Below are positions 1 through 12,700 of a DNA stretch of 64,000 nucleotides, piece after piece. Position 1 is the stretch's first letter. The number at the start of each line of letters is the position of its first letter. Under the pieces are notes generated by a model. The model was not told the origin of the DNA. It worked only from the letters and a program-made list of their open reading frames with translations, and made no database searches. Source of the stretch: Motacilla alba alba (Eukaryota; Chordata; Aves; Passeriformes; Motacillidae); assembly GCF_015832195.1 (NCBI RefSeq), contig NC_052017.1, positions 90,670,429 to 90,734,428 of the forward strand, in the 5' to 3' direction. A program made the position numbers and the translations under genes.

Positions 1-3000
1 GCGGCAGGTTTAGGCTATGGAGCAACTGTGCAAATGCACATATCATGAAAGGATAAGGAGAGATTTATCCTTTCAGGACCAGGCTAGCTTTCTGGTAATT
101 TTAAATATATGTGAAAATATTGTCATATACATGCATATACAATGTGAATATAGTAAGCATAGGTGCAGTATTTAATTTTGGAAGCATTTCAAGCAATCTC
201 ATAGTCCAGAGTAAGTGTATATGACTCTGACTGCCATAGGCACAGAATTGTAGAATATCCTGAGTTGGAGAGACCCAAGTCCAACTCCTGGCCCTACACA
301 GGACACCCCAAGCGTAACACCATGTGCCCAAGAGCACTGTCCAAATGATTCTTGTCAGGCTTGGTGCTGTGACCACTTCCCTGGGGATCCTGTTCCAGGG
401 CCCAACCACCCTCTGGCTGAAGAACCTTTTCATGATATCCAATCTAAAACTCCCCAGAAAAAACTTCAGGCCATTCCTTCAGGTCCTGTCACAGAGATCA
501 GTGCTTGCTGCTGCTCTTCCCCTCACAAGGAAGTTGTAACTGCAATGAGATCTCTCCTCTCCAGGCTGAACAGACCAAGTGACCTCAGCTGCCCCTCAAG
601 GCCCTTCACCGTCTTCATAGCCCTCCTTTGGAAACTCTCTAATAGCTTAATATTTTATATTGTGGCACCAAAACTGCGTCCAGCACTGGAGATGAGGCTG
701 CCCCAGTGCAGACCAGAGCAGGACAATCCCCTCCCTTCCCCAGCTGGCCATGCTGTACCTGGACACAGCTCATTTCTTTGTCATCTAGAAAGGACACAGC
801 TAGTCTTTGTCATCTCCTGGGTTTTACTGCATTCTACTTTCTGTGCATAGTGCACATGTCTGGGAAAGTCTGCTTTTGTCTGTGGTACCAGTAGAACAAT
901 TCACATCTCCAGGACCAGGTTAAACAAATGATGGGGTCTTATACAGGCCTAATATTTATATATGCCCTAATTTTTATAGAATACATTCCCAAAAAGTGTG
1001 TCAGACACCGCTGTGATGGATAGCAAAGAGGTTCTTCCTGTAGGAGACATTGTGGTAGAGGGATAATATGGGCAGGGATTTCAGAAGTGTGCACAAATAC
1101 TCTGAGACAGAGTAGTATAATATGGTATAGAGGATGGAAAGGTGGGAAGAGGATCATCAGTACAGCCAACTGGAGAAGATTCTGGCTTCTTGAAATGCAT
1201 CACTGTTCCAGAAGATCTCAGCTCCATTTTTATCTTAGAGACTGAATGCCCAATGTCAGACTTCTGTTGCCTTTTTTTTTTCCCTGCCTATTTCTGAACA
1301 CCTTTTTTTTCCCATTGTCATCATCTTCCTCATGTGAATAAAGAGTCAGTCAAGGGCAAAGGATGGAAGAACAGATGAGTGGTTGGACATCCAATCCCTC
1401 AGACAAATGAAGTGATTGAGATCTTCCAGAATGGTGATCCTGTTCCAGAATCCAGCCTCTGGCTGATGATCCCCAGTGATCCTGTTCCTGCTTCCACATT
1501 CTCTGCACCATATATGCTGTCCTTATGCATACATTTATGTCCATGTGCATACATTTTCTTCCATACCTGCCCACATCTTTGCTGCCTTACAAAATCAGTT
1601 GCATTGTCCAACAGACTTAGTCACTGCATCGGTGAGCTTAAGGTTTCGCTCCACTCACTGTCACCAGTCAGGTTAGGAGAGCCAGAACAATCAGCAGGGA
1701 AGTGACAGATAGTGGGGGAGCTGCTGCATTGTTCATTTTGGATCAAAATATGGATGTGCCCTGAAGTAATACTGCCTACGACTGCTGTTTGCAAGGCGAC
1801 ATTCATCCTGCAGCAGTAGCTGTGCAATACCTAGTGCTAATTTAGATGTTAATAAGAGTTTAAAGCCTTGGGATTTTTTACATTTTTTTAACCTTTTAAT
1901 TAATAGATGTATGTCTTCATGACCATCTGCATGTTTCTTGTTGAAAAAGCTTTAAAACAAAAATTTATGAAGACATCACCGGTATTTTGCATTGTATCAG
2001 CATCTTGAATGAGCTTTAGACAAATTTAGAGCTGTCTATACATTTTTTGAATTGTCAGCTCTGCCTGGGATGTCTAGAATTATTTAATGTAATGGAAATG
2101 CACATGTGCTTTCACTGTAATTTTTATTTGACAAGAAATTTGTCATGAGAGAAACACAGAAAACTGTAACAGAGTTGTTTGCAACCAAGGTCAGACTCAT
2201 AAAGTACTACATTTGATTAAACCTAGAATGGTTGAGCATCATTATTATTTCTTCTTATCTATTCTTAGGAGATAATGTTGGACTTTAGCTTGTTTTCCTC
2301 TTTTATCTACATTTACTTTTCTACATCCTCACTTTCCTAGTCCTGTGGTTCTCTCCTTCTTGCACTATCACGCTGCTATTTTCACATCTTTATGCATCTT
2401 CCTTCCAAGTCTTTTGTACTCCAGCCTTTCTCATATATCAACAGCCCAATCAGGAAAACTCCTTCTTTCTCCAGCCTTTATGGAACTGGTTGCCCAGCCT
2501 GATATACTCTGACAGATTGCTGCAGTCTTATATTGCTTGATAAAGCTGTGAATTCCACAGCAGTCGCAGTGGGGCATTTGCTTACTTAGGTTACAGCTGG
2601 GATTGAGTGGCTGCTCTGCCACACACAAATGGGTGCTTCTAGGAGAGTTTGCCAGGGTTGCAGGGAAGGGGGAGTTAGTAATAATCAGGTGTGTGCACTG
2701 TTTTTGTAGTCGTGGGGAGATACTTTGGGCATAGAAAAGGAAAAATCAGTTGAAGTCTCTCCCTTTCAAGTACAGTCTGTTAAATTTTCATGTGGTGTTT
2801 TATCTCCAGTTTGGAAGACAGTACAGAACTGCTTTGAGTGTTTTCCCTTCCTTAGTCATTTAATGGATTTGAAAGATCACTTTGAGATTAGCAAGTATTT
2901 GTCTATCCTGAAAAATGCAGATGTTAATTTCTGTTGTAATCCATAATGTAGTGACTTCACAGGATACTTTCAGTAATCAGTAATTTATAAGCTCTATGAT

Positions 3001-3651
3001 AGTCTTTGCTTAATGTTTAAAAAAATGCTGATTTTGTATGCTTTTATATGTCTTGAGTAAGAACTTGGTACAACTTGGGTTTATTTAGTTCTTTGTTTTA
3101 TATGCTCCTAATAGAAATCTTCAGAGTTAGAGTAGGTTGTTATGGAAAGTACAAAACTATGTATTCACTTATTTCTAACTTTTTTTGTTCAGTTTTGTTG
3201 AATTTTGTTGCCTTTTTTTTTTTTTTTTAATAGAGAGAGCCACCAAAACACATGTCTGTGCAAGTGTGGTTTTAGACTTGAAAAGTTAGGCATGTGAAAT
3301 GGAGAGTTACAACACAGGGGTATAATCTGCACTTGTTACTGTCATGTTAAATTTAAACCACATTTTTTCCTGGATCCGGAAGCTGAATCCATCAATACTG
3401 TCACTCTTCATGAGGAGTAAGGAAAATGTTTTTTGAGGGCTGACAACAAATGACTCACTTTAAATGCAGCATCATAATTAACTTACATTTGATTTCTGGC
3501 TGTTGAGTTATTAATGCTTAAATAGTGACAAAATAGATACATTTTAAACTACACACCTTAGGAGTGTCTGTGAATAATAGTACTCCTAGTTCAATGATAA
3601 TGTTTTTTGTTTGGCATCTTGACAATCCGCTTATTTTCCCTTATCTTGCAG
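1..3651. other. CTNNAL1 intron at the left edge
   Basis: Intronic DNA containing a CR1 copy at 238-780 and a poly-T run near 3213-3229. The next upstream coding exon (expected to end near IITSRNK in the human protein) was not found, so it lies outside the window. Confidence 0.7.
238..780 (-). mobile_element. CR1 LINE 3' fragment
   Basis: Starts with a degenerate CACAGAATTGTAGAAT tail and contains the CR1 landmarks TCCAACTCCTGGCCCT, TGACCACTTCCCTGGGG, CAGGCTGAACAGACCAAGTG and CTCCTTTGGAAACTCTCTAA. Inserted antisense to CTNNAL1. Short open frames across it are not genes. Confidence 0.9.
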
Positions 3652-3771
3652 GTTCTTGCAACAATGGAACAACTAGAAAAAGTCAGTAGTTTCCAGGAGT
3701 TTGTACAGATATTCAGCCAGTTTGGAAATGAAATGGTGGAGTTTGCCCATTTAACTGGAGATCGGCAAAAT
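3652..3771 (+). CDS. CTNNAL1: CTNNAL1 exon (4th if human numbering holds)
   Basis: 40 codons, phase 0 at both ends, from VLATMEQLEK to LTGDRQN. Acceptor TTATCTTGCAG, donor AAT|GTAAGT. First exon visible; the start codon is upstream of the window. Confidence 0.95.
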
Positions 3772-6700
3772 GTAAGTATTAGTAAGAAGTTGTAAGAGAT
3801 GTTGCACAGAATCATCTTCATCTTATTATCAGGAAGGTATGGGTTCTTTTGGGATGATAAAAGGACACAAAACAATTGCTGGTGTCCTGTCTCTGGAACC
3901 TGCCCTCTCCTTGCTCCACCCAAAACACGTCTTTTGATTTTAAAGCTCAGCCTGAGAATTGTGGCTGCATTGTTTCTCCTGCATATCTTCCAGAAGCCTG
4001 GGTGTGTGTTATTTTCGTTGTCTTTTGGCTTCAGTCTCTTTCTTTTGGCTCTTAACTTTTCTGGCTCATTACTCTGGTAGAGAGTTAGTCTGTTGTTATT
4101 TGACAGATATATTTGATGTTTGCATGGAGTGAAAGGACTTCATTATCCTAAAAAACTCCAAAGGAATTCTAATAAAGTATCTGCTTGGTGGCTTGTTAGA
4201 GTTTGGTTTTTTATTACTATTCTTCAGAAATATTTTTCTAGGTTTAGGTTGAAACCTTTTTATGTTAGGGCAATGAGTTTTGGTTCTCACAGGCAGCTAC
4301 TCTTTCAAAGCCTTTCATACTGGAAGCTTTTTCCCCCATTACTTCCATGTAAATTTAAGGGTTTGCCGAGGCTTAAGACTTCTGCTGTGAGCTCTAGTTG
4401 CTTTCCCTTGATAATCCAATCCTCTGTTCAGAGCTAAACCAGGGTTTGGTATAAATATACAGAGTCCGTAATATCCAGCAAAATTCGGAATTCCTCTAGT
4501 ATAAACAAATTGGCCAACATCATGTGTTTCCTTTTACTGTTGATGTGTGCATGCTTGGTGTCAAAGATCCATTATTGGGAAAGCTACTTAAAATTAAAGG
4601 AAATATCTGCTTAGAAGTGAACTCTTTTTTTTTTTCCTGAAATATTTTTTCCCTGAAGCAGTTGTTCCTTTGAAAGGGAAACATGCATTATTAGGAAGTT
4701 GTAGTCACTTTTCAACTATGTTGAAATTTCAGTGTTAAGTGGTATTCTGCTCTCCCCTCCTTGCCTACTTGACTCTTTTGGCAAGAGTGCTATGTTACCA
4801 CTTTTTCGATTGTGTCAGGACTTTCTTCATGTGCTCAGTTTACAGTGTCTAGACTGCTATGTGGCACTACTGGTTTTATGGGGAGGAAGCATTTCCTTGC
4901 AGTATTTTTAAGTGTGCCATAAATTCTTGAGTGCCATCAGATTTATCAGAGTGTAATGTCAGAATTTCAGAAGTCATCTGTTTTTTTGTTTTGTTGTTTT
5001 ATTGGTTTGGTTTTTAATGTGATTTTGATCTTAAAGATTTTCTGTAGTTTCTAAATACAGACATTATAAAAATGTCAAAACAGGATGCTGCTGTGATTTA
5101 TCTGGGTGTTTTTGTTAATCTAGGGTATATTAGGATTAATTACATCTTGTAAAGCTTCAGCTTGTCCCATTCAGTTGCCTGTTTGATACTCAGCACTCAG
5201 CTGTCTTTGTGAGCAATGAGAAGATCATAGTTGTAGCTTTCTAAGTTCTTCCCCTTGTTAGACACTCTTGCATGTTGAGGGATTCATGTCTTGCCCTCTT
5301 CCACCACATCCTGGTTTGGAGTCTAAATTCTTTTGTTTTGATGAACTTTGCTGGGGGTATAGTTCAGTTTTGCAGGTGTTTCCATCTTTCCCTTGAAAGT
5401 TCTTGGTAAGTTTCTGTACTCAGAGCAGAGAAATACCAAGGAATTGCTTTTTCAGCCTATTACGACTTTTTTTTTTTATTACTGGTATGTAGCAAATACA
5501 ACACTCAAGTAGAAAAAAGATTTAGTTTATATTTCCTCCACTGCAGTATAATGAAAGGCAGGTGTTCTCTGTTTCTACCTTAGCCTCACCTCCGTTTCAG
5601 AAGACATTTCTTGTCAGCTATTCTTTTCACCTCATTTTTCTGTTTTATGAATAATGCCTTATGATAAAAGTATCAAAATCAGCAACAGTTTAGATAACAT
5701 GCTCTGTATCTTAGAGATCTTCCTTCTTTGAAATCTGAATTGAATAGAGCCAAGAATAAATGCATAAATTAAATTCTGTCTGAAAAGTAAGTTCTAGATC
5801 ATGACTTAGGCTGAAAATAGCAGTTGTCAGAAATTAGAAAGCTTTCTCACAACCCACTCACCTGCTAGAGTTCTTTTCCCAGTCTCACAAGTTAATATTT
5901 TAGATACTGTGTAATATTTGGGTCTTCTTTTTTTTTTTTTTTTTTCTCTTTTGGTGTTTAGGATTTGAAGGATGAGAAGAAAAAGGCTAGAATGGCAGCA
6001 TCTAGGGCCGTTCTTGAGAAGTGCACTATGATGCTCTTGACTGCTTCAAAGGTGTGTGAGTTTGTGCACCCTTACACAACTTGGCTAAATCACAAAGCAT
6101 GGCATCTGCCAGGAGAGTTGACTCTCCTCTCTCACTCTCCCACTTCGGATTTCATGCTAAAGAAGGATATAAGTGTAAAGAATGATGAAAGAAAATCTTT
6201 TATTCTGGGTAATGGTGTGAATTTGACTTAACAGCAGTTCAACAAAAAGAATTCCATATTCTAAAAACATATTCTAAACACATTTTTTAGACTTGCCTGA
6301 ACAGGAAGCATTCATTTCAATATACTGCATGTGTACTCTTTCATAATGGTTACTCTGCTTTCTTTAAAAAGACTTGTCTGAGGCATCCAGACTGTGAATC
6401 TGCTCGTATTAACAAAGATGGAGTTTTTCATCGGATGAGACTAGCTTTGGAACAGGTGATAGAAATTGTAACTGACTCTAGACCAAATGGAGAAAATGAA
6501 ATGGCCCCCATCAGCATATATTCTGGCATCAAAGAATTCAAGGTAAGAGTAGAATAATACTGTTTTCTGCAGCAAATGAAGTGCCTCTTAGCTAGGATTT
6601 TGAGGAAAAAAAAGTGGTGTTAGATTTGAGATCACAGAGGTGCATCTCTTCAGCGGTGTTGACTTAAATAACTGTCCCAAAATGTTAAAGAATCTGTCAA

Positions 6701-9700
6701 GAGGTGACTATAATTTAATTGTGATTGCCAAAATACACCTCTCCTTCTGAATCAGTATGCTTTCAGAACTCTAATATTTTGTTGAGGTGATGCATTGACA
6801 TTGAATAAACTGAAGTATCACGATCTGATCAGACCTTCATTAAAATAGTTGTTGTTTGAGAATTCTTGCTTTTTAAGCGTTAATGTTTTAAAACTGCATG
6901 CAAAAAAATTTATACAAACATTTAAAAGAGTAAACTGTCATTTGAAAGAAATGTTCTGAATTGAAATTGTATCCTGTAGCTCAGTGGACTTTTTTCCTCA
7001 TAAAGACTTTTCTAAATTTCATACTCCATTAAGAGCAGTTAATGAGCAACCATGGCTTACTGCTTTTGGCCTGTCACTTTGACTCAATTTATTTGTTTTT
7101 CCATTTCCCTTCTTTGAATTTCCACTGAAATTTTTTGAGAGCGCCCCAAAGTATTCAATTTGCTACATACACATTTTTAGAAAATGGCTCAAAATGGATT
7201 ACATGGATGTGGAAGGATCAAACAAAATTGGAGCATATATTTAACTTCTGAAACTTCCTGAACTTAGAAACTTTTTTGTGACGACAGTAGAACAATGATG
7301 TATTTGCTGTTACTCCTGATAAGGGGCTAGTAAACTGCTGATGCTATTATCACTTTAAAGAAACATCTCAAACCCCAAACTGCAGATCTGGACGCAAGCA
7401 AATTGTTGGATTACTTTGAAAATAAGGGAGTAATTTTAAAAAGCATTAAGGAGAACAATAAAATGTAAAATGATAGATCTGCTTTCTGCATTTGCGTCAC
7501 AACTAAATCACGTAAATTCTCAAGGAAATGATGTGCTTCTTTTTCAGAATAAGGTGGAAGGTCTCCGTGAGAATCTTTATTTTCTCTCAAAAGAGAACCT
7601 TTCAACAATGCTGGAAGTTATCCTGGAACATACAGAAGACTTCACAGACTCTGCCTATACCAGTCATGAGCATAGAGAGCACATTTTGGAGCTGTCTAAA
7701 CAAGCTAAAATGGAACTAGAGCAGCTGGTTTCAGTGTGGATGCAAGCTGTAAGAGCTTTTTAGCAAAGTAAATCTTTTCATCTCTACTTTGAAAAGAAAT
7801 TTTGAATGCAGTCTTTCTTCTGGTCTAGGAAGAGAGAACTGGGTGTATTCCGCACAGTGGGAGCTGATCAAGGAAGCCACAGTTTGTTCTGTGCTTTTAC
7901 AGCTTCCATATGTTCTGTCCTCCTCCTACCCCACTGGTATTGCTTCATTGATTCTTTGATGGCTAAATTAGGCTACTGATGACAGTAGACTAACTGTAAT
8001 GAAGATGTGAGTGGAAACAAGGCAGTGAACAGAAGTATCACTGCACAGTCTTCAACAGTGAAGTCTTTTGGTGGAGTAGTTCAGAGATTTCAATTGTCTT
8101 GATCCCATAGCTGTGACCACAGTTTTCTTTCTTGTTTTCAACAGAAGCAGTTAAACTATTGGAAAGGGAAACATTGTAAAAATTGTTTGGGTTTTTAATA
8201 TTATGGAGAGAGAAGAGAAGCAATAAGGCTATTTTTGTTTGTCCTTTTTTACATTATTTAAATGATGGTAGCTTTTAGAAAAGAATCATGTTAAGCCTGC
8301 CTCTATCATTTGTCTTACTTGTTCCTTGAAAATGATAGAAGATACATGCAAAAGGGGAAGAAGCAAAAGCAGGGATGGAAAATGCAGCGTCTGGTTTTGA
8401 TGCTGACTTGCTTTCAGTCTTGCTCCTGGGGATATGTATAGCACAAAGTCTTATCAACACTCTGAAATAAGGCAGATGTGTCCTGGTATAGGATATTTAC
8501 TTAACTGAGTGTATTTCTTACAAGAAAGCATTTTTGTTCCTTTTTTCCTCTTTGAATCAGGTACTGCTGTCAGGTGTTTTTAATGCAGTAGTTTGAAGGG
8601 CATATAAATCTCACTGATAATACAGAATATTGTTATGACAAGACACATACAGAATATCAATTGCATGGACTCCCTTTAACTATAGGAGCTAAACCTGGTG
8701 TTGGTGGTTAGCTCTGGTAGGCAGCTGTGCAAACACTGCTCAGCAATAACTAACACTGTGTTGTCAGCACTGCCTTTATCACAAATCCAAAGCAGCAGCA
8801 TGCCAGGTTTATAAAGAAAAGTAATTCTATCCCAGCCAAAACCAGGATATGTGGTTATTTCTAAGCTCTAGTACTGGTGGAAAATAGTCACCTCTAAATA
8901 AATTACAGGCTACATTTCAAGAGATAGAAATGAGAGCCTAGTTCAAGATTATGCATATATATGATCTGTGAAAATACTTGGACGTGCACATGTGTGCTAA
9001 TGCATAAAGAATTTTCATTAATAAATAACCCAGCCTAGTTTGTGACTAAAGATACAGTAGCAGGTAAAATAATAACAGCTCACTGAGGTGGATATTTGGT
9101 TTCAGCTCAACTGTTTCATTGCAAGGTGAATGCTCTGAAGAGCCAATCTTATAATTCAATATAAAACATTAGGTATTACATTTTTAGGTACCACTTTATT
9201 TTAAAAGGGTGTTTATATTAAAAAATGCCTTAAATGCTTGTTTTACTTTAGGATGGTCAGGTAGATGATTTCTGGCAGATGTCAAGGAAACCCTTTTCCT
9301 GAAAAAAGCTCACTGAGGTTTAGAAATAAATTCCTGTTGAACACAAGCAGTCAATCAGATTGCCTCACAGTTGGTTTTAGATTTAATTTGGTGATAAATG
9401 TTTCTATAAAAGAATTTTTCTTGGTAGAATATACACAGGCTGCATAAGTGAGAGCATTTCATCTAGAAAGAAAAGGCTGTCTTCTAAAGCTTCTTGAGCT
9501 AATGACAAATGATGTCAAGATGGGGTTTGCTGGGTTTTTTGTGTAATGTCTTGTTGGTTTCTTTCTTTGGTTTGTAGCAAAACCAAAAGACAAAGGATCT
9601 CATGGAAGACTTGGAAGTAGCCATTTTAAAAACGTGCCAGTGCATGAATGAACTTAAAAGAGAGGTAAGTGCAGCCTAGGCAAGTTAAGGTGAATAAAAG

Positions 9701-12700
9701 TTTGAATTTCATACTTTTCATACATGAGGTTGTAAAATGGGATCCTGTACCCAAGAAGACTGTTGCCTGCTAACAGACAAGAGTAACCAAATCAGAATTA
9801 CATAATGGAGCTAGCTGCATCATCTTTGTCCTTACTGATTAGAAATCTGTTGGCTGCATTGCTGACCCAAAAAAGAAGTGTTTGGAAGCAAGTACTATGT
9901 ATGTAATCATTATTTTAAATGTAAAGGCAAACTTCCCTTGGGGATGCATACATCACTGTTGGTAAATACATTTTCTTCTGGTGTGTGCCTAAATTAATAA
10001 ATTACATTTGCAGTGTCTTTGTATTTAACCTTTCCTATTGATTTCCTTAGCAGAAATATATTATGACAGTACTCAGGGCTTTTTTTCTCAGCAGTTTTCA
10101 GCTATATATGTGTCTGTAGTAAATCATTGTTTTTTTTCCTAAGTACAAGTATGCCGAGGTCATACACACATGGAATAGCTGCCTCATTTGGTACGTGGGA
10201 TGGACTGCACTTGCTGCTCAGGGTCTTCGCCCTTCCTAGGACAGATAGCATTGCTGCTTTGTCTGTTCCACAGAATTGAAGCAAATACAGAATCTGATTT
10301 CTGGCAGCTTCCTAAATATTTGCACATGATTCAACTATCTTTTCAACTGCTTCAAATTGCTGTTCTTTTAAACAGATGGAGAAATGAAGATTAAGAACAG
10401 GAAGTTTCAACACAGAGCAGTGCAAAGATGTTAGAGAAGTGTGGTGAACTTGCTTAGGCTGAGCTGTCAGCTGCTGTAACTGGAAAATCTCAACTGCTGA
10501 AAAAATCACGCTCCCCTTTTTTACCATAGGCAGAATGAGAAATTTTGTCTTCTGGACTATAGTTCCTGCAGCTGTCCTGAAGATTTGAACAGTGCTTTCA
10601 GTCTGTTTCAGTTCAGTTGCACTGCTGCAGCCAGGCAGAGTGTTGGGTTCCAGAAAGTGGAGGATACATAATTTTTGCACTTCGATGATGTGCTGGTTTG
10701 TAATTTGGTCGCCATTAAGGAGGAAATCGGTAGCAGAGCTTTTACAAAGTGGCTTCACTTTGGAATGTAAGCACTTGACCGTGCTGTGAGATTATCCATT
10801 TTGAATAACATTCTTCCCAGTTGCTGAATGAGGTGGAAGAGTTCCCAGTCAAATTAGGATGTGACTATTTAATTGCATAGATCATAAAGCCACAGGTGGC
10901 TGGAATATGTTGTGTGAAAGAAAGGATTCATGCTCTTAGAAGTAAGTTCAGAGAATTATGTGGTTTTTGTTGTTCTCTGTGTAGCGATTGAATTGATGCC
11001 AGAGTGGCCATGCTTCTGTACGTGGCTGAAGGCTGTCCTGTCAGTCTGACTTGGAGTGCCGCAGTGTATCAGTCAGGATTTCTACTGGTTAAATTCAAAT
11101 ACTGTGACTGTAATTAAAATGTTGTTGAGAGCCTGAGTGGCTGAGAACAAAAGACAGCCTTGTTAAAGTAGTTAACTCTCTGTCTTTTTATGGAAGAAAC
11201 AGAAGTTGTATTCCTTTCTTGAGATGATTTTACTGCTAATGATCAGAGACAGCATTAAGTAGAAGTATATTTCTGTTTTGGATCAGGATGAAAAGAATTT
11301 CTAATGAAAAGGTGATCCCTATGTAGTGTACATATAAATGAGAATTGCTAGTTCCTACTCCAACATTACAAGCCTTTCAGATATCCTTTCTTCAGAGCTG
11401 ACTTCATTTCTGGGATTAGTGATTTGTGCTAATTTTTAATGCCATGTGAGCAATGTTATATAAAGAGTTTATAACAGGTTGTCATAGCTCATATTTCCCC
11501 CTCTAAAAAACAATTGCAGCAGGTTTTGAGGCAATAATTCAGTTGTCTTTTCTTTTGTGAAATTAAAAAACAAACCCAGAAGAACTTAATTCTGGATGCA
11601 CTGGAAGTATTGCCAGAGGAAGGGGTAAAAATGGAGTCCAGTGAATTAAAAACCCCAACATACCATTCCAGTAAACACTCTTCTCTATGGAGTGAGTTCC
11701 AAGCTCATTGCATTCATAAGAGCTGGAAAAATACTTCCTCTTGAACACCAAGTTTGTTCTGTACTCAGTCTAGTCTAGCAAAGTGAGTGCAGTATTACAA
11801 GACTCAATAGTCCTATGAGCATATTCTGCTGTTTCTAAAGAGGTTGCTGTTTTGGTTTTAGCAGTGTTCTTAAGATGGGGCTGATTGCAGGATGCAGGTA
11901 ACCTAGTGACTAGTTACTAGAACTAGCAGCGGCTGTCACTGATACCTGTTTTCAACGAGGGTCCTTCACAGTTTCTGAGTGCGTGTCTGGATTTAGAGAT
12001 GTGTTCAAATGAGAAGCTTCTCCTTGCTTGTTGGGAGTGTAGGGAGATTGAGACTTCTTCAAGACCCATCTCCTTGTAGAAAAGGTGCTTTATACTTTGC
12101 TAAGGCTGTGTCACAAGCTGATTATATTCAAGCTTTTCTTTGCATCACTGATAATTCTAATTTCTAATATATTATATAATATTATATGTTTCTAATATAT
12201 TATAAATTCAGTTTTGTGTGGTTTCAGTCTGATTTACACAGTTCAATGTGTGTTCTTTAGGAGAAGTGGAATGGCCATTGTGCTTTGCTTATGCCGAACT
12301 TGGTGACCCACAGATTTCATGCACCTGGTTTTTCCCTAGCTGTAACATAATCAGAAAGCAGTGGTGTGATAACGTCATGGCCTCATTTTACCCCGCTGCT
12401 CTTTTGTTTCTCTCCACATTTGGTTGTGAAGTTGTTTTTTCTTGTTTGTGGGGAGAGTTTTTTGGCTTTTTTTTTTTTTATTGCAGTGGATTTTATCTTT
12501 GTTCTTTGAATAGTAATTGAAGAACTAAAACTCCAGATAATAAACAAGCGGTATATGAGCTTTCATGCCAGTAAAGTTTGTGCTTCTTGAAAACTTAATC
12601 TGTCTCTTAAGCTTGTTTGACTTGGTACTGGATAGATATTTTTTTTCTGTTCCATGGTTTATCTCTCCTTCTTTTAATGCTATTCAAGGTCCACAGTGCA

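Noticed and set aside
10312..10758. 148-aa minus-strand open frame
   Set aside because: No family resemblance, no neighbouring exons on that strand, intronic position.
12161..12204. 16-bp direct repeat TTTCTAATATATTATA
   Set aside because: Low-complexity AT sequence; not informative as a mobile-element or target-site signal.
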